This document shows, one piece after another, positions 11,868-24,300 of a DNA stretch of 64,000 nt. The position numbers and the translations under genes were made by a program. The DNA is from Geosiphon pyriformis. Lineage: Eukaryota > Glomeromycota > Glomeromycetes > Archaeosporales > Geosiphonaceae. Under the pieces are notes generated by a model. That model saw nothing but the letters and a program-made list of their open reading frames with translations, made no database searches and had not been told where the DNA came from. Each line of letters starts with the position of its first letter. The stretch's first letter is position 1. Location of the stretch: NCBI GenBank assembly GCA_016748015.1, contig JAAOMT010000134.1, positions 604,732-668,731 of the forward strand, written 5' to 3'.

Positions 11868-12198
11868 TATAAATTGATTTTTGTTTATCTTTTGCTAAAA
11901 TCTATACAAAATTATTATATCATGTAAGCAAAAAGTTAGGTTATCACAATCTTAAAATAATTGATAATTGTAGTCTTTAATAATTCTTGTTATTGCAAAA
12001 TATAATTGAAATTGATTCGTGGTTTTTTAATATATTTAAATTTAATATTTGTTGTTTTAATTTTAAATATATGGGCGAATTCTGACCTCAATTTTGTTGA
12101 TTGTATCTTTTAGCACTGGTAAGATATCTGATCATTCTTGCCTAGTTATTTCTCGTAAGTTTCCAGCATGACGTTTTGTACACACTGCTTAATGAGCT
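11298..12198. other. AT-rich intergenic stretch with (ATT)n
   Basis: Strongly AT-rich, no gene seen. An ATT microsatellite of about ten units lies near 11836-11868. Confidence 0.7.
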
Positions 12199-12787
12199 TT
12201 AGTTTGTGATCTCAATATTAAACCAGAAAAAACTCCCTCCAAAGTCTGACAATCAACATTTATACATTTTTTTTTCATGTACCTTAACATTATCACAAGT
12301 ATGACAAACTATTTCATCTTTTTCTACACTTTTCGTGTAAATATAACTGGGAGTGTTATCATCTTTTCAATTAAAATGTTGATCTTGTTTACCTCTTTCA
12401 ATTTCTTTCTGGCAATTACGACATTGGGAACATTTATAACCTCGACTGTCTTCATAAGCAGTGACATCTCAATCCAACATAATTTTGCATTGAGGACAAT
12501 ATGTAGTGAATCTATCTCATCTCCCATTGCCTTTGTCGTTTAACCTTCTCACCCTAAAAGGTCAATCAAAATTTTCTTTATTTTTTAACCTTTTGTAAAG
12601 TTTCTCTAAAGATCTTTTTTTTATTTCTTTCTCAGTCCGCAGTTTTTTCATCTAATTCTTTTTGAATTAAATTTTGTGAACAATTTCAATAACAGAATTC
12701 AACATGTTCTCTTTCTTCTTCATCTCATCAGTTAAAAGTTAAACCTTCTTTTATATTATTACAATTAAAACATTTTTCTTTAGTCAT
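12199..12787 (-). pseudogene. Cys-rich zinc-ribbon-like frame read through nine TGA codons
   Basis: From ATG at 12787 the minus strand reads MTKEKCFNCNN and continues to a TAA at 12199-12201 if TGA is read as sense and one frameshift in an A-rich tract (about 12570-12620) is allowed. In-frame TGA codons lie at 12728, 12725, 12686, 12632 and, after the shift, 12562, 12517, 12469, 12367 and 12253 (lowest coordinate of each). There is no TAA or TAG in the chosen frame. Cys pairs are CFNC, YCPQC, YKCSQCRNC and VCHTC, so metal binding is likely, perhaps an HNH or endonuclease VII-like ribbon (weak guess). Under the standard code this is a pseudogene. Transfer from a UGA=Trp genome, or decay of CGA or TGG codons, are the competing explanations. 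Confidence 0.55.
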
Positions 12788-12923
12788 GATTACTTATTAA
12801 TATAGTAAGTTTTAAGCAAAAAAAAAAAGGCACGATAACTATTTTAATACAAAAAAAAGCTTTGAACATTAATACTGTGTTCAGAAATCTCATTAAAAGC
12901 TGAAATAGAACAGTAAGTTTGTA

Positions 12924-13287
12924 TTAAAATTTTTTGTCCGGATATTTTTGTCTTTTGTTTTGTAATGGTACATCATTATCCTGCTTTCTTCTCTTAATAT
13001 TTATTATTTTTCGTTCTTGATAAATTTCATAAGTAATTTTTTCGTTATCTAGATATTCTTGTAAAGACTTGGTTTCCATTAGTTTGAAAATGTAAGGTAC
13101 AATTTTATCACCTTGTTTTTTTTTCAAAATGCTTCTGATAGTGCTGTAATTCTTTTTTCATATAGGATACAGGTTTAGCCCTATATTTAGCACACAATGA
13201 AATTTTACCAGGTGTTACAACTGATCACTGGAAGATCATTGATAATTGAATGTTACCATTTGCACTGAGCTCACATCAAAGCATTCA
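12924..13287 (-). pseudogene. Lysine-rich hypothetical frame with in-frame TGA and poly-A frameshift
   Basis: The minus strand from about 13287 is open except for TGA at 13276-13278 and 13225-13227. It then reads ISLCAKYRAKPVSYMKKELQ and, after a one-base slip in an A9 tract (13116-13124), DKIVPYIFKLMETKSLQEYL to a TAA at 12924. I do not recognise the protein. It lies just upstream of the Cys-rich frame on the same strand and has the same TGA-only pattern, so the two may come from one source or one decayed gene. Confidence 0.4.
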
Positions 13288-13400
13288 AAAAAAACAAAAA
13301 AAAAACACCATAATTCTTGATCAAAGTGTCTGAGCAACCATACACAATTATTTATTAGAATAATGTGGTTACTATTTATAACATCTAGAATTTGTGCTAC

Positions 13401-15614
13401 TCAACAATCAATCTCTATGGGTAGTCTTAAAACATCCCGAACAGTTTTTGCCTCAGGCCGCAACACTTCGCAGTTAATTTCTTCTAAAATTGTTGCTTGC
13501 ATAAGCAACTCATCCTACAGGAAGAGAGGCAAAGTATTTAGAAGAATTTCGTGTATAAACATCAAGCAATGCCATAGTTTTAATCTAAATAATACATGGA
13601 ATATTCCCATAAGTTGGAGGATAGTTTTGTATTTGGTGCGACCGTCAAAAGGGAAGGGTATGGTAGCTGTCGCGAGCTCAGTGGCGAAGAAGTGTCCATC
13701 TTCCAGCATATTCATGGAGTAAAGCGTTAACCGGTCATCTGAGAAGAGAGAACACTTTTAGAATTTCTGATAGCCATCATGATTATCACATAAAATGCCA
13801 CCTACCGATCACAAGACTGCTAAAGACCTTTAATCGGATTGCAAGCTCAATTTTACAATCGAGATGATTGGGAAGTAGGGATACTAGATTTAATATGTCA
13901 GTCCTCAGTGTCTTCTTCGTGTCACCGATTGTGTGACGTGTTGTATAATTTGACGGTGGACCAGCAACCTCAAGATGGAAGATTTCCTGGTTATCCGCGA
14001 GCCGAATTCCTTTTGAATCAACTTTTACAATGCCTGATGTTGTCGCTGACTTCGCAATTTTTGCAGCTCGTTCATGTGCTTCGATCCATTCAAACGATAT
14101 CGTGCCAAATGTGGTTTCGTAGAATTTGAAAAGAGAAGCAATATTGTATGTGGTAAATTTTCGCTCGCGTTCATATTGTACTGAATTTCATGGGAAAATG
14201 TATCTGCTTACCACCATCAGTATTGTTAGAGCCCGCAACGCGTGGTTTTTCCGCTAAGCTCACATCTAGCTCCTTGATGATCTCGCCAGTCTGCTGCATG
14301 TATGCAGCATCAAAAAACGTCCAACGCAACAATCTGACTCTTCTGCTTTGAGGCAGCCTTGGGAATCAATCAGGTGGATAGTGCATAATTAACATTCGTT
14401 GTCTAAGGAAATACCAATATCGTGTTATATACCTTCTTCTGAGCAAGTTCCTCATCAAGCCTAAAAGATTCCAAAAGCCCCTGCAATGTGGTCGGAGATT
14501 TCTGGAACAACAAAAAATCTGAAAATATTCGCTCTAAAGGGAACATCCCGAACATATGCCATACAAGGAACTACACCCGAAGCCCCAGGAAGGAGCGATA
14601 CCCCCCCCCCCCCAAGGCTGTATGACAGCAGGAACTGCGGGTGGAACGACACCACCTCGAGGAGGAACGACACCCCCCCCCCCCAAGGCTGCGCAGACTC
14701 CCGGTTCAGAAAATGTGAGAAAGAACAACGAAACGAAAAACCTATTTTGAGAGGAATTTTGCCATATTTCGTTGGTCATCATCCCTGCTTTCGTCAGTAA
14801 TGATAGTATTTAGGATTGTTAAGTAGCACTTTTCCAGTGTCGCGAGCAACTCTTTAGACAAAGCAGCAGTAGCCCAGAGAGGCTTCACTGCCATCAGAAA
14901 ACCAGTTAACGACCAGTGAACGAAAGGCATATCTTCAAAGTAGGAGGTCGCCACACTATCTGAAAGTTTCAAGAACGTCAGTGATGCAAATGAATACCTG
15001 GGTAGATTTAAAACGTACCAAATAGTTTTTTAATTAAAGGCCTTGCCCATTGTCAAAGCAAGTTGTAGCTAAAGCTAATAATTTAACAAATGAGTCACGT
15101 GGAGATTAATTACATCAGATTGTTTTTATTAACGTAAGCACTTCAAAAATAATCGCGAGCTTGCAAGGGAGGGAAGCAGTCGGCGATAACTGTCCCTATT
15201 CTTTGGGCTTGCTAAATATCAATTTTCGTAATTCCCCTCGCCATGATATCTCCTCTCGTTTTCTTCCCAAGACGCTATTAATTTTAAGGTGTTGGGTTTG
15301 GAATTCGTTTTCTGTTTGTAAAAGTTCTCCACCGTAGAAGCTCCAATGGTACCCTTCCCGAGGTCTTCAACGAGCTTTTTAAACTCGTCCCAGAGTGTTA
15401 GAACGTCTCCCTCATATGACTTGATTGGTTTCGGAGAGTGATGTTTATCATTTGGAAACATGCAATGGTAAAAACTGCATGTGAGCTGCTCGTCGCGAGC
15501 ATCCAAGCAAATAAGAGCAAAAGCATAAAAGCTTCTGCCATTTTGGAGAGAAATATCTGCAAATGGAAACCAATTAGCATTTTTTGCTGCATGCAGGCTG
15601 TTGTCAGAAATCAA
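13401..15614 (-). pseudogene. Decayed multi-exon gene of a mycorrhizal-fungus protein family
   Basis: Minus-strand exons in order: 15614-15219 (ISLQNGRSFYAFALICLDAR ... ASWEENERRYHGEGNYEN then TGA), about 14990-14742 (HWSLTGFLMAVKPLWATAAL ... NMAKFLSK then TAG), 14501-14433 (KSPTTLQGLLESFRLDEELA), about 14359-14225 (FFDAAYMQQTGEIIKELDVS), about 14140-13806 (GTISFEWIEAHERAAKIAKS ... IRLADNQEIFHLEVAGPPSN), 13738-13596 (DDRLTLYSMNMLEDGHFFAT) and 13514-13401 (DELLMQATILEEINC, stop TGA). The last exons splice cleanly. The first two end in stops with no GT donor before them, so the gene is broken or truncated. I recall similar proteins as an expanded, unnamed family in Rhizophagus; that is memory, not a search. 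Function unknown; no membrane segment or catalytic motif seen. The 5' end is not located. Confidence 0.5.
14601..14691. repeat. C-rich intronic minisatellite
   Basis: Two C tracts (13 C at 14601-14613, 12 C at 14673-14684), each followed by AAGGCTG, spaced 72 bases. A GGAACGACACC motif also occurs twice. It lies in the presumed intron between the FLSK and KSPTTLQ exons and contrasts with AT-rich surroundings. Confidence 0.8.
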
Positions 15615-16786
15615 AATAACGAACCATCTTTATTGAATGAAGGCTTTTTGGATAGTGTGAATGTTTTGCTCTCGATGAGAAAAAACCATGTACAGTCTCT
15701 TTTGTGTGTTTTGAGAATATGTTGCAGCAAATGTTTTGGTGAATGTGAATTCATCTTGCTTTTATACACTGATGCTAGTCACTTGCTTATAAGCAAAATC
15801 TATAAATCAAGCAAAGCCTTACCAAAATTTTATCAGCTAAATTAGTTGATTTTCCAGCCACACCAGCCTCTTTCAGCTCACATGATCAAAAGTTCACTTT
15901 GGTTTTGTTGCAGTCTGCCCCATATTACATTACAAAACAAATAAGTGATATAAATCTAATAATACTTTCCTAGTTGAACCAGGAACCGTTTTGAAATATG
16001 CAGCTTTTCCCATGCAGGGGTCTAAATTTTAACCAGAAATTCTTTTTTTGATTTCGGTTTTTTTTTTTGAATTTATTGAAAATAAACAATTAAATGTTAC
16101 ATATTGTTTTTTTATTATGAAAGACTGAATGCGTGGTCGTATGGCTCAAAGCAGGATGATATTGTTATTTACGATTGTAAAGAGAAAATAAAATTTATGA
16201 ATTTTCAGTTTAGCTGATACTGCATTTAGGAGACTATAGCAGATTTCTCACAGACAGTTACACATCCAACAAACTAAGCATTTTTGAAAGCACCAACAGT
16301 TAGTTGTTATTCAAGAAAATAAACAATCTTCTAAAATGAAAATGAAAAAAGGTTTAACCAAACAACTAACGCTCTCAAGTCACACAATACCACGAACAGT
16401 TTGATACTACAAACTCCAATATGATTTGTGACTTTCCCGCCTCTCCCTCTTCAATAAAGTTCTCAAAACGTTGTTCATCGACTTACCGGTTCACTCGCCT
16501 TCTTTTTTTTTGTTGGTGTGAATCAACAACTCCCACTTCTTACAATCTTTTTTTCTAAGTTTCAGCTTCAGGCTCAGGTTCAGGTTCAGGTTCCTTATCA
16601 TACACCCAACCAAAGTCTTGTAAAAGAAACTTTATTCATCAACTCAGCTAACAAACTGTTTTTGACGACCTTTTAGAAAGCTGAAGATAATTGTTCTTTG
16701 TAATTTACCTTATTCCTTAAAGAATCCTTTGTTCGTCCTAGTCAAAAGTAAAAGTAGCAACCAATAAGTTTTTAGTAAGAACAACT
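15615..16786. other. Intergenic stretch with GGTTCA repeat
   Basis: No gene recognised. An imperfect GGTTCA/AGGTTC hexamer run sits at about 16563-16592; read on the minus strand it gives a Glu-Pro repeat that I treat as chance. The region 16600-16786 should contain the promoter of the dehydrogenase. Confidence 0.55.
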
Positions 16787-18595
16787 ATGTCACCTGCTCC
16801 AACAGTACTCATTCTCGGGGGAGTCGGCTTTATTGGTCGAAGCTTAGTCACTTATCTTGTAGAAAATAACCTGGCATCCGAGATAAGAGTTGTGGACAAA
16901 GTTTTACCTCACACTGCCTTTTTTAACGAGAGACAACGAGAGGCTTTTAAAAGGGTAGAGTACATTCAAAAGAACCTGGCCGACCCTGGTACGAATTTTA
17001 TGTTTTCGGAGTGGTCGTGGTTGTGGTTGTGGTGGTGGTGGTGGTGGGGGTGGGGGTGGTTGTGGTGGTGGTGGTGAAAGTTTTCAATATCAGTGAACAA
17101 AGAAAAGACTTTCTTGATTCGGATCGAGAAATTCTTATTATTGAATCTCCATCATAACTTCAACTTACAAACTGACAAAGTTCGATTTTTATTTTCTGAT
17201 TTAAGCTTCTATTGAGCTTATCTTTACACGAAAGGATGCAGATCCCTATGATTTCGTGTTCAACTGCGCGGCCGAGACGAAATATTCAATGAATAAGCGA
17301 GTATGTCCGGAAATTTTACATTATTTTTCAAATTTTTAGGCATTTTTAATCAATCATTTCTCATCTCATTTATAGTTTTACGAAGAACGTATATTCCTCC
17401 TCTCAACCCGTAATGGAAGAGAAGCAGCCAAACGCGGCGTTAAATGTTTCGTTGAGCTCTCAACTGCGGAAATTTATCAATCAGACAAGGTTTGTTTTTT
17501 TAAGAATCTATTAATACGTAATTGAATTAAAAATTAATTTTTGAAATTGAAATCGTTCAGAATCCTAGCAAAGAAGACGAAAAGGTCAAGCCTTGGACCA
17601 CAATTGCTAAATATAAGCTACAAGCCGAAGAAGAACTCAAAAAGATTCCTGGGTATGAGAGGTTATAAGTTCCTCATTTGTTGATTATAATTTTAATTTA
17701 ATTTACTTAATTATAAAAGTTGAAAATTTTAGCTTGAACCTTGTAATTCTCCGGCCTGCTATAGTTTATGGTATTGGCGCAACCGGAGGGTTAAGTAAGT
17801 GTTCTTTGCCTAATATTGCATTTTTTTCTGTTGTGAAATATTTATTTGATTATCACACTTACTCAACATCGAATTTATCATTTTAGCACCACGTCTTGTG
17901 TGTGGTAGGATCTATAAAAGTTTGAAAGAAGACATGAAATTTTTATGGACCAAAGATCTCAAAATCAACACGGTACATGTGTCTGATGTTGTTCGTGCTA
18001 TGTGGTATGTTGCCGTTTGGTATCGGGATAACGACAAAGCTGGGAATGGTGCTTTGGTATACAACTTGGCTGATTCTGGCAACACAGGTGAATTTATTGA
18101 CAAGTTTTTTCACATTCAATAATTTAAATTTCAGCAATCCTCATGATTTCTTTATTTCCAATAGATCAAGCGAAGGTAAACAAATTTATTAGCAAAATTT
18201 TTGGAATATCTACAGGCTTTCAAGGATCCATGATCTCTAGCTTTGCTCAGGTTTGGAATAATATTTTGATTCATGGTCTTCTGAATTATTGCTTAAATGC
18301 TGATAAAATTTTTCAACAAATTATCCAGCTAAACCTTGATGATGCTACTGAAGATATAAACGACAAACATGTTGGCCCATGGTCAAAACTACAACGAGAA
18401 TCCGGGATAAAAGTGACTCCGTTGAGCCCGTACCTTGACAAAGAGCTGCTACTCAACAATGCTTTATCGATTGACGGCACGAGAATCACCAAGGAGACCG
18501 GCTTCAAGTACGAAGTTTCCGAAGTCACTTTAGAAAAACTTCAAGAGATGATAGAAGATTTCAAGAAATCAAATTTGTGGCCAAAAGATGAATAA
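16787..18595 (+). CDS. Extended short-chain dehydrogenase / NAD-dependent epimerase-like protein
   Basis: Exons 16787-16988, 17206-17300, 17376-17489, 17561-17652, 17733-17794, 17887-18087 and 18165-18595 are GT-AG and phase-matched. The last could contain a further 78-base intron (18251-18328). The product has 398 residues, or 372 with that intron removed. The Rossmann motif GGVGFIG is at residues 11-17, with VVDK at the end of beta-2, FNCAAETKYS after beta-4, FVELSTAEIY, and LRPAIVYGIG. At the usual YxxxK site the sequence is IAKYK, so the catalytic Tyr is replaced by Ile. NAD binding is likely; classical dehydrogenase or epimerase chemistry is doubtful. Substrate unknown. Intron 1 carries a GGT-rich tract. 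Confidence 0.87.
17012..17076 (+). repeat. GGT/GTGGTG-rich intronic repeat
   Basis: Imperfect G-rich trinucleotide run in intron 1 of the dehydrogenase, several GGG triplets included. The frame stays open through it, which makes exon 1 look longer than it is. Confidence 0.8.
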
Positions 18596-19930
18596 TGAAG
18601 AATTGCTTTAAATAGAGAAGTCGTACGTAATGTACATAGTACGCATCATAATCTTTTATATAACTACAATTATATATATACATATATATACAGTTTGGAC
18701 AGTGAATCTCGGTTGTAACATTTTTTTTTGGAATTTTAAGTTTTGATTTGGACATCATTTTTAAATGTATGTTTGTTTTATAGAAGCATAAAAACTAGTG
18801 ATGAAAATCTCATGTCTAATGGCAAATTTGGGTTCTTTTTTCAAGTTGAACAGTGATTTGGTATAGTTTCATCATTTAATCCATTCCTGAATTGAGATCC
18901 TCAAATTTTCTACAATCCCTTATCATATAATAATCTTGATTCCTAAATTTCCAATTTGAATCATTAAATAATACATGGTCTTTTGAAAAAGTCGTCTGTC
19001 AATGTATTATTAAGATGATTATCTTTGTTTCTTTTCTCTCCGTTACGTTTTAGCGATCTCAATAAACAATTCCTTTCTTTAAATTTCCCCTCCCGGCATT
19101 TCGGAAAATCAGATACTCTGGATATCGGATAAAAATTTTCAATGCATTTAATATATATATCCAACACAGAAATTCCGGATTAATTTTAAAGGGATGTAAG
19201 TTCCGAGCGATAATTCGTGCACTCTTGTTGCCGCATGCCGACACGAATTGTATGTTTTCGTGATTACCCTTAAAATTGCTTTGGCCACTTTCTTTTACAG
19301 AGGACAACAGTATTATAGTGTGAAACGGTATATGACGAATAAAGAAAATACAACTTTTGTGTTACTGTTGCTTCTAATATAGTGTGAAATGGTATATGGC
19401 AAATAAGGAAAATAAGGAAAATACAACCCATAACTGCCTATCACATTGATAATTAAATACTATAATTTATCGCATCTAATTCAATTGACAGTAGTTAAAA
19501 TTTTAATTATTTTCCAATTCTTTGACGATATAAACAAACGCACGCAACATCCTCAAACTACGTTTATTGCTCAACACTGCAACATTGAATGCATTCATGA
19601 AATAGGGAAAAGACACATTCAATTAATTCCACAAAAACAAATTTCCACCTGATCCATCACGAGTCGGTACCATTTCTTTGATGTAGAACAAAATCAGCCC
19701 CCCAAAGAAAAAAAACATGCTACAAATGTTTTTAAGTTTTTTTTTTATTAAAATTAAAAAATTACATCATACGAAACAAAATATTTACAATTCATTAATG
19801 TATGAAGACACATCTAACTTGTCGACCGCCGATTCTTTACTCTTCAAACCGGTTCCATTTTCGGCTTTAAACAACTCATTTTGTTGCACAGCTATCTCTT
19901 TGGAAATGTTTGCAATGTGAAAAAATATAA
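18596..19930. other. Intergenic stretch, gene arm to repeat island
   Basis: Holds the 3' side of the dehydrogenase and no recognisable gene. Composition becomes steadily more AT-rich to the right. Confidence 0.6.
19314..19428 (+). repeat. Local direct duplication (about 40 bases, spaced 64)
   Basis: Two copies of a segment starting TATAGTGTGAAA and ending AAATACAAC, at 19314-19354 and 19378-19428. The second copy has an internal AAGGAAAAT duplication. Confidence 0.8.
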
Positions 19931-21173
19931 GATAATTCAGTCTTGAATAAAAAATCAGTTACCTATTCATCTTTTCAATTATCATTTAATTTTTCATTTT
20001 TTTAATGTTTTATCTAAATTGTGTCTATTTTTGTCTACAAATTTTGATTACTTATTACTTGTGATTCATCTTCACTATTAGTATCTTGATCTATTTTGTT
20101 AGTTTTTCTGGTTTTCAAGTTATATCTGATTAATATTTATTTTATCAGTTTTATGTAACATAATAATGGTTTTGAATAATACGTTTGTGTAATTTATTAA
20201 GTTCATAATTTTAATGGATTTGGTTTATTACATTTTTATTTAAGTTATGGCTAATACTTTAATTAATTGGTTAAAAATGTAATACAAAAAATTTATTAAA
20301 AGTCATGACTTTTTTACTAATGTAATATTTATACAAATATTTATTATTTTAATATAACATAAATTTTACTTTTTTTGTATACTATAAAACAATAATTTTA
20401 ATATTCAAATATATTTTAGTTGAATTAATTAAAAAAAACTTGGGTTTAATAATTTTCATTTAATATTTATTAAATTAACTTAATTCAAATATACTAAATT
20501 TTTTTTTATGCTAAACAAACTATTAACTATTTTTACAGAATTTAATTATTATATATTAAATATAAATTATATTATATATATAATATATATATAATTAATT
20601 TTTTAAACTAATTAAAATTATTTTAAATTAAAATTTATATATTATGCTTTTATTTTGTTTATAATACAATTTAAGTAAATATTATTGTAAATAAATTTAT
20701 TTATTTATTTATTATTTATTTATAAATATTTTTATTACTTATAAGTAAATTTACTTATTTATTTTATTGTTTTATAAATTTGTTTTATATTTATTTTTAA
20801 ATTTAATAAAACTTTTAAAAAAACCAAAAATTAAATTAACTAAAAATTTAATTTTTTATTAAACTTGTTTTATTATTAGAAAAATTTATATAATATTTTT
20901 AAAATTGATTAATTTTTGTTATAAAATAACTAAATATTTAATTATTATAAACAACAAATAATAATTATAAAAATTTTGAACTACTTTAAATTATTTTTAA
21001 TTAATTTATTAATTTGGTTAATAAGCAATTTAAAAAAATTTTAATAATAATTATTTTAAGTTTTAAGATTTTATTAATTAAATTTGTTTTATTATTTAAT
21101 TTTATTTATATTATTTAAATAATATTAATTGATTAATATATTATTTATAAATATAATTTTATTTAGTTTGTGG
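19931..21173. other. Extremely AT-rich spacer
   Basis: Almost only A and T, with TTTATT and ATATA runs. No gene, tandem array of clear period or RNA gene seen. It borders the 3' end of LINE copy A. Confidence 0.7.
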
Positions 21174-21305
21174 TTTTTTTTTATTATACTTTACAAATAA
21201 GATCTAAATACTACCTAGTATTATATATCATACAAGTAATCTAAACTAAGTGCAAATTATGCTTTTATTACATATGACCAGTTATTCAGGCTGATCAGGA
21301 CAACA

Positions 21306-24300
21306 CTAAACAACTATATAAACTAAAACCAAGTCATTAACACCTGAAAAAAACAAGCAAGACCTATAAAAACCAAAACAAACAACAAAAGTTTCAGCAA
21401 TCCCAAGCAATTTAATAACACCAGCAAAAAACCCCAAAAAAAGTCCACAAACTGAAACAAAAGTCGAATTATCTAGTGGAATTAGTCTATTTCTTTTTAT
21501 AAAAGCATGATGTTTAGTGTAGACCAATCAGATATTATCTCTGAAAGCAAGACAAAAAGCACACAAAAATTTTACAACTCTTTGACTTGTAATTTTGGGA
21601 TCATAAATGTCTGAAATAGTCTTTTAAAGCCAACTTTCAAAAACAAAACCTTTACAAAGAGCCATATACACAGAGACATTAAAAACACAAAATGACAAAA
21701 GTTGAGAAACATGAGAAAAGAAGCAAAAAAGACCAGAAAGCACTCCCTATTGAGCTATATAGACATCTAACAATTGACAATAGATAGAACTGTTAATATT
21801 ATAAGAGAATACATGATCTGAAACTTCAACATTATTATAATACAAATATAACACACTAGGGTAGTGTCTATTAAACAAGCATTTCTGAACAGCAACAGGC
21901 AGCTGATGATATAAAACCTTTATAAAATAAATACATATGTTAACAGAGAGTTTGCTTGTAAAATCCACAGTCATATGCAAATCAAAATGCCAAAACAAAG
22001 AAGAACTAAGCCAGTTAATGTCTAAAAGCAAATTATCTGCCAAAATCTTAAAACCAGAACCAATTTCCCAATGTACATGATAAATAAATTTAAAAATATT
22101 ACAAACAAAATGTCTAGAATTACCAAAAACAATACTACTATCAGCCATAATACAGTGTCTTCTCAAATAGGGGAGAAAGTACCAATTAGAAAGAGAAATA
22201 GCAGCAGCAAGAGCATCAGCATGTTCATTCTCCAAAATACCTAAGTAATTTTTCACCTTATGCCATTTGATTCTCAAATTCTTGCTATGAACAATATCCA
22301 TAATGTGCTAACATTCCACTTAACACTGATTATGAAAATCCAGACATGCCAATCACAATTCTGACTTGCATGCATCTAAAACAGCCTAATTATTAAAAAA
22401 TAAGCAAACTGAACTAAAAGAGAGAACACACTTAAAGACCAATACAATAGCCTATAACTCTGTTAAAATAGAGGACATCAAGCCAGAAACCCCAACACCC
22501 AAACCCAAGTTAATGTTATCAAAAAAAACTGCAGTGCCAGCTCTTACATTCATGGTGCCCAAGTCTTTAAAGACTTATCTATGTAGACAAACAAATTACC
22601 AAAATCAATACAAGACAGTTGACTACTAATCGACTCAAATTTATGAGACATAAGAACATTCAAAGGACCAACACCACCTCCAGAAAAAGAAGAATAAACA
22701 AAAAAAGAAGTTGAATCATTGAGGAAGACAACAAAAAGATTGAACTAATTAGGAATAGAGCTATGAGAATCCAACTTTTTTTACTATTTGAAAGTTTTTC
22801 AATTAAAAATATTATCAATATAATCACAAAGCTGATTTATGAAGGCAATACCATAACATTGAAATAAAAGGAGAAGCTTGAAAAATTTGAACTCACCAAA
22901 AACAGTTGACATAGACACTCCATCTCAAAAACAAAAAGAATTGTACATAAAACCACTTAGGAACAGATTGTAATTAAGAAAAATATAAACCACTTCTGCC
23001 AAAAAGTTATTAGAAGGATTGACATAAATATAAACCAGAAAACTCAAAAAATAAATAAGGCACCAACACAAAACTTGCAAGTCATGAGACCTGTAAGAAA
23101 ACAAATAACCCAAAATACTACTAGAGTTTGCAAAACTCATAAGCAATACCAATTTATTTTCAGATTGAATCTGCTTAAAAGTCTTTAAACCATAAAAAAA
23201 AGAGTAATAGATTGTATTACTTGGGAAATCAAGAGGCAGACCAGATTTTAATTTCAGATTTTTATGAATTAAAACATTTTACTTATTGTATACACTAATA
23301 AAAATAAAGCTGAATTGCATTCTGTAGCTGATAATAGGATAGAAAATAGTTAACACCAAATATAAAAACTGCTTATCTGAGATGGCTTTTTTTAGTACAA
23401 GATTGGTAAAAAAATGAACATTAGAATTTGTCTTGGCCAAGCTAGACTTCAAAAGACCCTTAGTTGACAAAAAAATATCCAAGTATCAATAAAATTCTCC
23501 TTTTTTGGCAATAAAAATAGACAAGCCACTAATGAACAAAGTAAAACTGGCAACTTTGCAATTAATAGGGATGGTCACAGTCTTGTTAGTATTAATAGAG
23601 ATGTTATTGATCTGAAAAAATTCACTGGCAACATTAAAAATATGTTGGGTGGCACTTTGACTACTATCAATCCAAATTGTATTATTGATAAAAGCTCCAG
23701 CTATGAAAAAGAAGAACAATCCAGTCCTAGATTTTATATGACCATTTTTTGAAATGAAGTAAGAATTTAACTTATACTTATACATACTTTCCTGTCTTTT
23801 GACTTCACAAAGAAAGAAATTGTAAAATATACACTAAAAAAGAGGTGAAAAAATCTCACTCTAATCTAAATTACCATACACATAATAACCACCTGTCAAA
23901 CTGAAGTTAGTTATAACTCTGTTGATGCAATTACTGTAAATACTACTGAAAAAACAAATGAACTTGCTACATATTTTAATCCTAATTAAGTATTTCTTAA
24001 GATGTTTTTAACCAACAGAATTATAAGTCTTTTGTATGTCTTGCAAAACCAGCCAAAGTTCACAGTTCTTTTTTAAAGTATTTTCTATTACAAAACTGAC
24101 TGCATAAATAGAAGATTATGTAATCATACTTTTTAAAACTGAAAAATTGTCCCTATAAAGAACATTAAAGATACTGCATGCCAATGAAATTCTATCAAAC
24201 AGAATTTTGGAGAGAATTTTACAAGCAGTCTTAATTAGAGTGATAGAATAAGTATTTATAAGAACATTCTCCCAATCATATGGCTTGGAAATCATTGAGA

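Noticed and set aside
15398-15592. Minus-strand frame with a signal-peptide-like start (MAEAFMLLLLFAWM)
   Set aside because: The alternative frame over the same bases encodes the family block FYAFALICLDAR and continues much further; the hydrophobic run is probably a frame shadow.
16563-16620. Minus-strand C-terminus with a Glu-Pro repeat
   Set aside because: Explained by the GGTTCA hexamer repeat; no upstream exon or start found.
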